From: Pseudovibrio flavus
GTDB taxonomy: Bacteria; Pseudomonadota; Alphaproteobacteria; Rhizobiales; Stappiaceae
Assembly: GCF_009711345.1 (NCBI RefSeq)
Contig: NZ_SMMA01000065.1
Coordinates: 45,042-109,041 of the forward strand
Length of the DNA stretch: 64,000 nucleotides
Direction: 5' to 3'
Part shown: positions 8,471 through 16,387 of the stretch, one piece after another
Layout: each line of letters starts with the position of its first letter
Numbering within the stretch: position 1 is the first letter of the stretch
The notes under the pieces: generated by a model
The model's input: the letters and a program-made list of their open reading frames with translations, nothing else
Databases searched by the model: none
What the model was told of the DNA's origin: nothing
Translations under genes and position numbers: made by a program

Positions 8471-9217
8471 ATGGATGACCAACTGCTCGGCAAAGAAAAC
8501 CGTCTTGATCTCACGATGGATAAGCCCATGGACCTTCATCAGGTCTGGCAGCAGTTTTGTACTCATCTAGACTATTATGGCTTCAACTATGTGGCTTACG
8601 GCGTTCTTCCGCCCAGCGATCGCAACGCAAACTCGCGCTCCGGTTTTTGGCTTTCCACGTTCCCTGAAGCATGGGTCAGCGGCTACGTGGAGCAGCGCGT
8701 CTTCGCAAGTGATCCGATTATGGACTACTGGGCAGGGCCGCTGCTCACGCCCTATCTGTGGGACTTTAATCAAAAGAACCTGAGTAATCCGGATATAGCA
8801 AAGTTCCGCACTCAGGCGGCAGATTATGGCATGCGCTTTGGCATATCGCTCAAGCTTGGCTGGCTACGGGGCGGCATAAAGTCAACGCTGATACTGGCCT
8901 TTGACCAAATGGACGAGGAAGCGTTCCAGCAGCATCTGCGCCTTAACCTTGAACGCGTCGAAGCGTTGGCCGAACAATTTTACACTACGATCACAAGGCC
9001 CGGCATGCTCAACCAGCTTGTAAGGTTAACTGCAAGAGAAATGGATTGTTTGAAAGGTGCAGCGCTAGGCCATTCAAGCGAGCAGATTGGCAAGATCCTT
9101 GGTATCTCCAAAAAAACTGCTGAACGGCATTTGTTGAGCGCCTCTCAAAAACTGAAGGCATCAACCCGCACCAATGCGGTAGCCAAGGCAATTCAGATGC
9201 GCCTCATAAATCCATAG
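8471..9217 (+). CDS. LuxR-type regulator (solo), intact autoinducer pocket
   Basis: Second LuxR-family regulator of 248 residues, probably co-transcribed with the one 27 bases upstream. The pocket residues W68 (FPEAW), Y72, D81-P82 and W97 are all retained, so binding of an acyl-homoserine lactone or analogue is plausible. The C-terminal helix-turn-helix (about 183-248) has LTAREMDCLKGAALG and a degenerate recognition helix (ISKKTAERHL). An AAAGGTGA site precedes the ATG at 8471. The two proteins are diverged paralogues. No cognate synthase is visible in the window. Confidence 0.87.
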   Translation: MDDQLLGKENRLDLTMDKPMDLHQVWQQFCTHLDYYGFNYVAYGVLPPSDRNANSRSGFWLSTFPEAWVSGYVEQRVFASDPIMDYWAGPLLTPYLWDFNQKNLSNPDIAKFRTQAADYGMRFGISLKLGWLRGGIKSTLILAFDQMDEEAFQQHLRLNLERVEALAEQFYTTITRPGMLNQLVRLTAREMDCLKGAALGHSSEQIGKILGISKKTAERHLLSASQKLKASTRTNAVAKAIQMRLINP

Positions 9218-9408
9218 GTGGACGAAAGTCTAAGATTGACTGGTTGAAATTGCCTAGTTGCACAATTGCCCTAACGGACGTTTGATAGGGCGTGGATTTC
9301 GAGGGTCGAGATGCTTGAAACGCCATATATCGCGGCATACTCAAGGCGATAGTATTCCTGCATCATTATTTTTGAGATGCGTAATGGGTTTTTAAAGAAA
9401 CTTGCCCA
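9218..9408 (+). other. Non-coding stretch between luxR2 and its terminator
   Basis: About 190 bases without a convincing gene, ended by a strong plus-strand terminator. GCCCTA (9268-9273) and TAGGGC (9286-9291) form a small inverted repeat. It is either a long 3' untranslated region of the luxR pair or a small RNA. Confidence 0.3.
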
Positions 9409-9441
9409 ACCCCTCCAGCAAGTCTGGAGGGGTCTTTTTTT
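9409..9441 (+). terminator. Intrinsic terminator, plus strand
   Basis: ACCCCTCCAG (9409-9418) pairs with CTGGAGGGGT (9424-9433) around a 5-nt loop and is followed by C and seven T. The T-run shows orientation with the luxR genes; purD ends at 9450 on the other strand and may use the same hairpin less efficiently. Confidence 0.85.
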
Positions 9442-9449
9442 GGGGCAAA

Positions 9450-10727
9450 TTACTCGCCGTCGCGAGCCAGAGCGCGCCACGCAATATCTTTGCGGCAGAA
9501 ACCTTCCGGCCAGTCGATCTTGTCAATCGCAGCATAGGCTTTCTCGCGTGCTTCACGCACTGTATTGCCGCGAGCGGTGATGTTCAATACGCGGCCACCA
9601 TTGGCAACCAGCTGACCATCCACCATCTTGGTGCCGGCGTGGAAAATCTCAACGTCCGGATCGCTTGCAGCTTCTTCCAAGCCGTTAATCGCGCTGCCTT
9701 TTTTATAGTCGCCCGGGTAACCGTTTGCGGCCATCACAACAGTTAGAGCAGGCTGGTCGTGCCACTCAACTTCCAACTGATCGAGGTTACCTTCAGCGGT
9801 TGCCAGCAGAACAGGTAGTACATCGCTCTTCAGGCGCAGCATGAGAACCTGACACTCGGGATCGCCAAAGCGCACGTTGTATTCGATCAGCTTTGGACCA
9901 CTGCTGGTGATCATGAGACCGGCATAAAGCACGCCCTTGAACGGGTAGCCCTGCGCCTTCATGTCTGCAACGGTTGGCTTGATGATCTCTTCCATCACCT
10001 GCGCAATGATTGCATCGGTCATAACAGGGGCAGGGGAGTAAGCACCCATACCGCCGGTGTTAGGGCCTTCGTCACCATCAAACGCACGTTTGTGGTCTTG
10101 TGCTGTTGCCAGAGGCAGAACGTTCTCGCCATCGGAAAGTACAAAGAAGCTGGCTTCCTCACCTTCCATGAATTCTTCAATCACAACCTCTGCACCGGCA
10201 TCACCAAATGCACCGTCAAAGCACTGGTCGATAGCAGACAGAGCGTCTTCTTCGGTCATGGCAATGAACACGCCTTTACCGGCTGCAAGGCCGTCTGCCT
10301 TAACAACAATCGGCGCACCGGTTTTCGCAATGTAGGCTTTTGCAGCAGCAGCATTATCAAAACGGCCATAAGCAGCGGTTGGAACGCCAGCGCGGGTGCA
10401 CATTTCTTTGGTAAAGGCCTTGGAGCCTTCCAGCTGTGCAGCAGCGGCAGATGGGCCGAATGCACGCAGACCAGCAAGCGCCAGAGCATCGGCAAGACCA
10501 TCTACAAGCGGAGCCTCTGGACCGATGACAACGAAGACAATGCCTTTTTCTTCGCAAAAGTCGATAACCGCGCGGTGGTCGCTCACATCAAGAGCTACGC
10601 ATTCGGCAACAGCAGCCATGCCCGCGTTACCCGGAGCAACGTAAAGCTTGTTCAAGCTAGGAGACTGGGAAAGCGCCCATGCCAGCGCGTGTTCGCGTCC
10701 GCCGGATCCGATCAAAAGTACGTTCAT
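9450..10727 (-). CDS. purD: Phosphoribosylamine--glycine ligase
   Basis: GAR synthetase, the second step of de novo purine synthesis, joining phosphoribosylamine and glycine with ATP. The 425-residue length is standard. The N-terminal [23 protein letters not shown], the ATP-grasp segments [28 protein letters not shown] and [24 protein letters not shown], and the late [10 protein letters not shown] are all present. It is monocistronic and divergent from a GNAT-like gene. A short tandem duplication (GGGTGACAGAG twice, near 10753-10775) lies in its upstream region. Confidence 0.96.
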   Translation of the reverse strand: MNVLLIGSGGREHALAWALSQSPSLNKLYVAPGNAGMAAVAECVALDVSDHRAVIDFCEEKGIVFVVIGPEAPLVDGLADALALAGLRAFGPSAAAAQLEGSKAFTKEMCTRAGVPTAAYGRFDNAAAAKAYIAKTGAPIVVKADGLAAGKGVFIAMTEEDALSAIDQCFDGAFGDAGAEVVIEEFMEGEEASFFVLSDGENVLPLATAQDHKRAFDGDEGPNTGGMGAYSPAPVMTDAIIAQVMEEIIKPTVADMKAQGYPFKGVLYAGLMITSSGPKLIEYNVRFGDPECQVLMLRLKSDVLPVLLATAEGNLDQLEVEWHDQPALTVVMAANGYPGDYKKGSAINGLEEAASDPDVEIFHAGTKMVDGQLVANGGRVLNITARGNTVREAREKAYAAIDKIDWPEGFCRKDIAWRALARDGE

Positions 10728-10841
10728 TGGTTACGACCCTTAAGGTGGAAGAGGGTGACAGAGTGGGTGACAGAGCGTCCTCACTTTTGTGGAGCCTCTT
10801 ACAGGAAAGGGGCGCAGGCGTAAACGCCAAACGCGAAAGGA

Positions 10842-11330
10842 ATGGCACGAATGCAATCTGTATCACCCAGTGTTGTGGCGGTTAATCCAATGCAGATGGA
10901 ACGCTTTCTGGCGACAGTGAAACTTCTGCGAGATCTTGGTGGTGATCCGCTGGAAGAAGAGCAATTGGAGGCACTGCGATCTCTCCTTGTGGATGCTTCA
11001 TTAGGGCAGGCTTGGTTGGTAGAATTGGGGCTGGGAAACATCGGCTATGCAGTGGCCAGTTTCATGCAGGATATTGAGGCTGGTGGTCGCATCGCACTGG
11101 TTACCAACATTCAGGTGCTCGCCGAGTACGCCAGTGTGGAGCTGTTTCGCCTCATCATTGCCGGTATTGAGCGGGACCTGTCCGCCTATGCCATTAAAGC
11201 GGTGGGAACGGCACTTTTTGAGCCGCAAAAAGAGCTTATGCAGGTTTTTGCGGAGCAGGGCTTCTTGACGGACTGCGGCTTCTTTACGAAAAAGACCATA
11301 AGCTCGAATTGGAAAATCCCAGGTTTATAA
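10842..11330 (+). CDS. Putative GNAT-fold acetyltransferase (divergent)
   Basis: A 162-residue protein with no strong signature. Its layout recalls GNAT: a G..GYAV strand, then residues resembling GGRIALVTNIQVLAEYAS, an amphipathic helix, ALFEPQKELMQVFAEQGF and a terminal FFTKKT strand. The pyrophosphate loop Q/RxxGxG/A of acetyl-CoA enzymes is not recognisable, so the fold may be retained without canonical chemistry. The first ATG (10842) abuts its AAAGGA; the ATG at 10851 has better spacing. It lies 16 bases before ubiA and may share its transcript. The function is unknown. Confidence 0.6.
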   Translation: MARMQSVSPSVVAVNPMQMERFLATVKLLRDLGGDPLEEEQLEALRSLLVDASLGQAWLVELGLGNIGYAVASFMQDIEAGGRIALVTNIQVLAEYASVELFRLIIAGIERDLSAYAIKAVGTALFEPQKELMQVFAEQGFLTDCGFFTKKTISSNWKIPGL

Positions 11331-11346
11331 CGAAAGCGAAGGCAGC

Positions 11347-12291
11347 ATGTTCAAGGCGCATGATACCGGCCCTGTCGCCGATGCGGTGAAAAAGCATTGG
11401 GTGGACACCAAGCTTCCATCAGGTCTGCGCCCTTATGCAAGGCTTGCCCGCTGGGAACGGCCTATCGGCTGGTGGCTGCTTTTGTGGCCATGCTGGTGGT
11501 CTGTCGGCCTTGCAACAGTTGCCAGTGGCGCAGTCGTGCCTAACCTTTGGTACCTGTTCCTGTTCTTCGTCGGCGCAGTTGCTATGCGCGGGGCGGGCTG
11601 TACTTATAACGATCTGGTTGATGTCGATATCGACGCGCAGGTGGAACGTACACGTTCGCGTCCGATTCCATCGGGACAGGTTACCCGCTTTCAGGCAAAG
11701 TTCTTCCTGATCCTGCAAGCACTGGCGGGGCTTTTGGTGCTGCTTCAGTTCAACACCTTTGCCATTTTGCTTGGTGTCGGTTCCTTAGGCGTGGTGGCGG
11801 CTTATCCATTTATGAAGCGTATCACCAACTGGCCTCAGCTTGTTCTTGGACTGGCGTTCTCTTGGGGCGCGCTTATGGGCTGGGCGGCGGTGTTTGGCTC
11901 GCTCTCCCTTGCTCCACTGCTGCTCTATGTGGGTGGGATTCTCTGGACCATCGGCTACGACACGATCTATGCCCATCAGGATAAAGAGGATGATGCCATT
12001 GTCGGCATTGGCTCAACGGCGCAACTCTTTGCTGGCCGCACCAAGCAGGCGCTTGTCATTTTGTATGGCGGGGCGATAGCACTATTTGCGGCAGCGATGT
12101 TTGCGGCAGGGGCGGTAGGGCCAGCTTATATCGGGGCTTTGCTGGCTGCTGCGCACATGGGCTGGCAAATCAAGACCATTGATATCGACAATCCAGACCA
12201 GTGTCTGGCGTTGTTCAAGTCCAACACCAAAGTGGGCTGGCTGATCTTCCTTGGCCTCGTGGCAGATGCAGCGCTTCAAGCGCTCATCTAA
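11347..12291 (+). CDS. ubiA: 4-hydroxybenzoate polyprenyltransferase UbiA
   Basis: Membrane prenyltransferase that attaches the polyprenyl tail to 4-hydroxybenzoate in ubiquinone synthesis. Both Asp-rich diphosphate sites are visible: NDLVDVDID near residue 92, followed by the SRPIPSG motif, and YDTIYAHQDKEDD near 205. Eight or so hydrophobic helices and the length of 314 residues fit. A GAAGG site is four bases upstream of the ATG. It ends 13 bases before the convergent DUF6101-like gene. Supply of ubiquinone links it to the oxidase operon further on. Confidence 0.95.
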   Translation: MFKAHDTGPVADAVKKHWVDTKLPSGLRPYARLARWERPIGWWLLLWPCWWSVGLATVASGAVVPNLWYLFLFFVGAVAMRGAGCTYNDLVDVDIDAQVERTRSRPIPSGQVTRFQAKFFLILQALAGLLVLLQFNTFAILLGVGSLGVVAAYPFMKRITNWPQLVLGLAFSWGALMGWAAVFGSLSLAPLLLYVGGILWTIGYDTIYAHQDKEDDAIVGIGSTAQLFAGRTKQALVILYGGAIALFAAAMFAAGAVGPAYIGALLAAAHMGWQIKTIDIDNPDQCLALFKSNTKVGWLIFLGLVADAALQALI

Positions 12292-12303
12292 AACACGAAG
12301 GGA

Positions 12304-12888
12304 TTAACGAGCGCAGGCACTGCGGTGAACGGTGTTGGCCAGTTCAAGATTGCCGCTGCTTCTCTTTACGAGAAAGCGTGGACGGCGGCCTGTAAGCGAA
12401 GCCATTTTACGGCGCGGTGCAGGATTGCCGATAATCACCTCATTTGGCGCACTGCCTACCTTCTTCAAAGGGCCATGAGCCTCTTTGATGAAAAGGGGAA
12501 GACCAAGCTGACGCGACCATAAAAGCCACTCTGCAACGATGTTGTCGAGGTTATCGGCCGTATGCAGGCAAACACAGTAATTTGGGTTTTCGTGGGATAG
12601 CTGAAGCGTCGCACGGCATTCACCGCTCGTTTCGTCTTCAGTCGCACTGGCCACAACACCGGTAAACTCTGAAAGTGGAATTGGAGTGTGGTAGCGAACG
12701 CCGCAAACACTACGCTCTACAACCAGTACACCCTTGGATTTAACCAGTCGCGCAGTTGGAGTGCGAAGAATACCCTTCTTCGAATCTATATGACCTTCTG
12801 CCGCTTTGCTGGTTTGACTTCCGGCAGAGGTGCGAACCCGATCCGCACCTCTGTGTCCGGAAGGACAAAGATTTTGACGCCCTGACAT
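12304..12888 (-). CDS. Conserved alphaproteobacterial protein, DUF6101-like
   Basis: A 194-residue soluble protein whose central part (about 45-165) is a conserved domain of Rhizobiales; I connect it to DUF6101 from memory of the gene's place beside ubiA and pmbA and of the motif pattern, not by search. The N-terminus is basic and low complexity; the C-terminus (PRRKMASLTGRRPRFLVKR) is strongly basic. GGGGCAAC precedes the ATG. It is convergent with ubiA and divergent from pmbA across 289 bases, a gap in which I see no gene and only a weak inverted repeat (AGAAAT...ATTTCT near 12979). No function is known. Confidence 0.7.
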   Translation of the reverse strand: MSGRQNLCPSGHRGADRVRTSAGSQTSKAAEGHIDSKKGILRTPTARLVKSKGVLVVERSVCGVRYHTPIPLSEFTGVVASATEDETSGECRATLQLSHENPNYCVCLHTADNLDNIVAEWLLWSRQLGLPLFIKEAHGPLKKVGSAPNEVIIGNPAPRRKMASLTGRRPRFLVKRSSGNLELANTVHRSACAR

Positions 12889-13177
12889 GTTGCCCCGTTA
12901 TTTCAAGTTGCAGTCATTTTTGACCGCCTTTGTTATGGGTAAATGTCTATCAGCGGGCTATGGGGATTCACTTAAGAAATAGAGTTAAATTTCTGTTGTT
13001 TTTAAGAGGGTTAGCAAATGGTAAGCGAGGCGTTGACGATTTGGTAAACATGACGCCCGCACTGCCCTTTCGTTAACGGCGATACTTAGGAAATTTGAAA
13101 GCTCGCTGCGTAGTAAAGCTTGCCCCGCACCTAGATACCTCTTACATCCTAAACTGTGATTTTATGGAGAAGTAGCT

Positions 13178-14524
13178 GTGACCACTGAAACCTACGACAA
13201 GTCCAAGCTGGAAGAACGGGCACTCCGGCTTGTTGAAGCGGCCAAAAAAGCAGGCGCAGATGCTGCAGATGCTGTAGCGGTGACCGGCTCTTCCCTGTCT
13301 GTCTCTGTTCGTGAAGGTAAGGTGGAAGACACCGAGCGCTCTGAAGGTGAAGACTTCACCCTGCGCGTGTTCCTTGGCAAAAAGGTCGCCAGCATCTCCA
13401 CCAACTCCTTTGAGGATGTTGAGGCACTGGCAGAGCGCGCCGTTGCCATGGCAAAGGTTATTCCCGAAGACCCATATGCGGGCCTTGCCGATGAAGACCT
13501 GCTTCTCAAGAAAATTCCAGAACTTGATCTGCTCGACCCGCGCATCGTGCTGGCAGATGAGCTTAAAGACTTAGCGCTGGAAGCTGAAGAAGCGGCAATG
13601 GCCGTTGAAGGCGTTACCAAATCTGGCGGCGCAGGTGCCAGTTGGGGGCAGTCCGGCCTCGTACTGGCGACCAGTCACGGTTTTGTAGGCGCTTATAGCC
13701 GTTCCCGTTCCGGCTTCTCCGTTACCGCAATTGCGGGCGAAGGTACCAATATGGAGCGCGACTACGAGTTCGATTCCCGCACATATTGGGATGAGCTGTC
13801 CAGTGCCAAAGAAGTAGGCCGCAAAGCCGGTGAGCGCACCGTTATGCGCATGAACCCGCAGCAGCTCAGCACCCGTAAAGCGATGGTGCTTTATGAACCT
13901 CGCGCGGCTCGCTCCATCGTTGGCCATCTGGCAGGCGCAATCAATGGCGCAAGCATTGCCCGCGGCACCAGCTTCTTGAAAGACAAGATGGGCCAGCAGA
14001 TCTTTGCAGATGGCATTGTAATCTCTGATGATCCGTTCAAGCCAAAAGGCGGCGGCACTTCTCCGTTCGACGGCGAGGGCGTTGCAGCCCAGTATCTTGA
14101 ACTGGTCTCCAATGGTATATTGAGCCACTGGTTGCTTGATTGTGCATCGGCTCGCGAGCTTGGCCTTGTAACCAATGGCCGCGCACGCCGCTCCGGTTCT
14201 ACGACCTCTCCGGGCACAACCAACCTCACACTCCATGCTGGCGAGAAGTCACTTGAGGACATGCTCTCCGAAATGGGCGAGGGCCTTTGGGTAACCGACC
14301 TTATCGGCCACGGCGCAAACGGTATTACCGGCGACTATTCACGCGGTGCAGCTGGTTTCTGGATTGAAAACGGCAAGATTGCCTATCCAGTGAGCGAAAT
14401 CACCATTGCTGGTAATATGAAGGACATGTTCATGAACCTCACTCCGGCCAGTGATCTGGATGACCGGTATGCGGTTGCTACTCCAACACTTGCCATTGAA
14501 GGGCTGACGATTGCCGGAAGTTGA
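13178..14524 (+). CDS. pmbA: TldD/PmbA family protein, PmbA (TldE) subunit
   Basis: Partner of TldD in the TldD/E protease, which cleaves unfolded peptides and matures microcin B17 and cofactor peptides such as PQQ precursors in other bacteria. At 448 residues it fits PmbA, and it lacks the HExxxH zinc motif that the TldD subunit carries at about 24.4 kb, as expected for the non-catalytic subunit. Conserved pieces include SVREGKVEDTERSEG, RSIVGHLAGAINGASIARGTSFLKDKMG and the C-terminal GAAGFWIENG. It begins with GTG behind GGAGAAG. It overlaps the next gene by 14 bases. Confidence 0.93.
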   Translation: MTTETYDKSKLEERALRLVEAAKKAGADAADAVAVTGSSLSVSVREGKVEDTERSEGEDFTLRVFLGKKVASISTNSFEDVEALAERAVAMAKVIPEDPYAGLADEDLLLKKIPELDLLDPRIVLADELKDLALEAEEAAMAVEGVTKSGGAGASWGQSGLVLATSHGFVGAYSRSRSGFSVTAIAGEGTNMERDYEFDSRTYWDELSSAKEVGRKAGERTVMRMNPQQLSTRKAMVLYEPRAARSIVGHLAGAINGASIARGTSFLKDKMGQQIFADGIVISDDPFKPKGGGTSPFDGEGVAAQYLELVSNGILSHWLLDCASARELGLVTNGRARRSGSTTSPGTTNLTLHAGEKSLEDMLSEMGEGLWVTDLIGHGANGITGDYSRGAAGFWIENGKIAYPVSEITIAGNMKDMFMNLTPASDLDDRYAVATPTLAIEGLTIAGS

Positions 14525-15302
14525 TCAAAAACAACAACAAGAAGATATCGACTTAATGCAGCGTGCCGCCCTTGAGGGCGGGCGCATTGCAATGTCCTTC
14601 TTTAAAAACAATCCAGACAACTGGATGAAAGAAGGGGACTCGCCTGTTTCCGAGGCTGATCTGGCTGTCGATAATTATCTGAAATCGACACTCATGGGAT
14701 CGCGCCCCGATTACGGCTGGTTGTCAGAGGAAAGCGAAGACGATCCGGTTCGGCTGGAAAAGTCCCGCGTCTTCATCGTTGATCCTATCGACGGTACCCG
14801 CGCCTATCTGGAACAGCGCACAGAATGGTGCCTTTCCCTTGCCGTGGTGGAAAACGGCCTGCCGGTTGCCGGTGTTATCTATGCTCCGGCCCGTGAGGAA
14901 CTCTTTACCGCTTTGAAAGGGCAGGGAGCCTTCTTGAACGGCGAGCGTATTTATGTTTCCGATCAGGAAGAGCTGAAGGGTACGCGGATCATTGGCCCTA
15001 TCGGCTACTATTCACGGCCGGAAGCGCAGGCGGAAGGTGTGATCGATATTCCTTACCTGCGTTCCCTTGCATATCGTTTTGCAATGGTAGCGTGTGGCCG
15101 CATTGATGCTTCTGTCGCAAGGGCACGCGCTCGCGACTGGGACCTCGCCGCAGTGGACCTGATTATTTCAGAGGCTGGCGGACAGCTGGTATCTGTGGAA
15201 GGGCATTCACTTTCCTATAATAATTTGTCTACAAAGCACCCTGCACTGGTGGCATCTCCTGCAAGACTCTTTAAAAAACTACAGAGAATCACGAAGGTGT
15301 AA
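14511..15302 (+). CDS. Inositol monophosphatase-family phosphatase, CysQ/SuhB-like
   Basis: Mg-dependent phosphatase of the IMPase superfamily. Metal-site residues are present: E73-E74 in SEESEDD, DPIDGT (D91, D94) and WDLAAVDLIISEAGG near 205. The family includes 3'(2'),5'-bisphosphate nucleotidase (CysQ) and inositol monophosphatase, and the sequence alone does not settle which; rhizobial homologues at this locus are usually called CysQ. It probably starts at TTG 14511, inside the end of pmbA, though an ATG at 14556 is possible. It stands first in the run toward DUF4170, DUF374, waaA and lpxK. Confidence 0.85.
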   Translation: MPEVDQKQQQEDIDLMQRAALEGGRIAMSFFKNNPDNWMKEGDSPVSEADLAVDNYLKSTLMGSRPDYGWLSEESEDDPVRLEKSRVFIVDPIDGTRAYLEQRTEWCLSLAVVENGLPVAGVIYAPAREELFTALKGQGAFLNGERIYVSDQEELKGTRIIGPIGYYSRPEAQAEGVIDIPYLRSLAYRFAMVACGRIDASVARARARDWDLAAVDLIISEAGGQLVSVEGHSLSYNNLSTKHPALVASPARLFKKLQRITKV

Positions 15303-15389
15303 TCCACGCATCGTGGTTCCCGTGGAGCGAGTACTCCGCCAGAGATTTGCTCGCGGAAATTTGTCAAAGGCAATTCTGGAGACTTTCAA
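15303..15389 (+). promoter_or_regulatory. Structured 5' region before the DUF4170 gene
   Basis: TCCACG (15303-15308) pairs with CGTGGA (15321-15326), and GCGAG (15327-15331) with CTCGC (15350-15354), as adjacent stems. CCAGA (15339-15343) could instead pair with TCTGG (15376-15380), which overlaps the GGAG ribosome site of the next gene. A regulatory role is only a possibility. Confidence 0.25.
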
Positions 15390-15626
15390 GTGAGTGGGCA
15401 GGAAAATAACAAACAACTTCTTCACCTCGTATTTGGTGGGGAGCTGGACAATCCAAACTCTGTAGAATTCCGGGATTTGGAAAAGCTCGACATTGTTGGC
15501 ATTTATCCAAACTATGCGACCGCGCATGCTGCTTGGAAATCCAAAGCTCAAAGCACGGTAGATAACGCACATATGCGATACTTTATCGTGCATATGCACC
15601 GCCTACTGGACCCTCAGGCAGAATAA
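15390..15626 (+). CDS. DUF4170 family small protein
   Basis: A 78-residue protein of the alphaproteobacterial DUF4170 family. Recognisable elements are LLHLVFGGEL, the DIVGIYPNYATAHAAWKSKAQ segment and YFIVHMHRLLDP at the end. It begins with GTG, ten bases after GGAG. Its constant position between the IMPase-like gene and the DUF374 acyltransferase/waaA/lpxK group suggests a part in lipopolysaccharide or membrane biogenesis. That is guilt by association; no activity is known. Confidence 0.82.
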   Translation: MSGQENNKQLLHLVFGGELDNPNSVEFRDLEKLDIVGIYPNYATAHAAWKSKAQSTVDNAHMRYFIVHMHRLLDPQAE

Positions 15627-15688
15627 GGGTATCAAGCGCCGTTGATGGCGCGGTGCGCCCAGATCTCAAAGGGTGAGACTTATAAAAA

Positions 15689-16387
15689 ATGTTTAAAAAA
15701 TTGGGCCGCCATCCTTTAACCATCAAGTTCATCGGCAACTCTTTAGCGTGGTATTTGCGCTTCGTACGCCGAACAAGCAAGTTTACGATTGATCCGCCCG
15801 ACTTCTTCAGCAGTGGCCGGGTGGAAGCGCCATATATTGTTAGTATGTGGCACGGTCAGCACTTCATGATGCCGTTTGCCCGCCCAGATGGCTGGGACGT
15901 ACGCGTTATGATCTCCCGTAGTGCTGATGGTGAAATCAACGCGATCGCTGCGGAAAAACTCGGCCTTGGGCTGGTGCGTGCATCAGGCTCCCAGCAGGGC
16001 CGTCAGATTTCCAAGCGCGGTGGCATGCGCGGTTTTATTGAAGCCCTACGCTGCCTGAAAGAAGGCGCAACCTTTGCAATGACCGCCGACGTACCGAAAG
16101 GTCCTGCGCGAAAGTCGGGTAAAGGTATCATCCAGCTGGCAAAATACTCCGGCCGTCCGATCATTCCAGTTGCTATGGCAACAAGCCGTCACTACGATTT
16201 TAATAGTTGGGACAAGGCGAGTCTTAACCTGCCTTTCAGCCATCTATGCCTATGCATGGGTGAGCCGATTTATGTCTCCGAGGATGCAAGTGATGAGGAA
16301 ATCGACGCGCTGCGTGAACAGCTGGACACTGCCATGAACGCTGTAACCGACAGAGCCTACGGAATTGCAAAAGGGCGTATCAAGTAA
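15689..16387 (+). CDS. DUF374 family lysophospholipid acyltransferase-like protein
   Basis: A 232-residue member of the DUF374 group within the lysophospholipid acyltransferase superfamily. The WHGQHFMMPF segment (about 53) stands where the HxxxxD acyltransferase motif would be, followed by SRSADGEI and LGLGLVRASGSQ; TADVPKGPARK and GRPIIPVA are further conserved blocks. The stop codon abuts the waaA start codon directly (16388), indicating translational coupling. A role in acylating or handling a lipid A precursor is inferred from its fixed place before waaA and lpxK. Confidence 0.85.
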   Translation: MFKKLGRHPLTIKFIGNSLAWYLRFVRRTSKFTIDPPDFFSSGRVEAPYIVSMWHGQHFMMPFARPDGWDVRVMISRSADGEINAIAAEKLGLGLVRASGSQQGRQISKRGGMRGFIEALRCLKEGATFAMTADVPKGPARKSGKGIIQLAKYSGRPIIPVAMATSRHYDFNSWDKASLNLPFSHLCLCMGEPIYVSEDASDEEIDALREQLDTAMNAVTDRAYGIAKGRIK

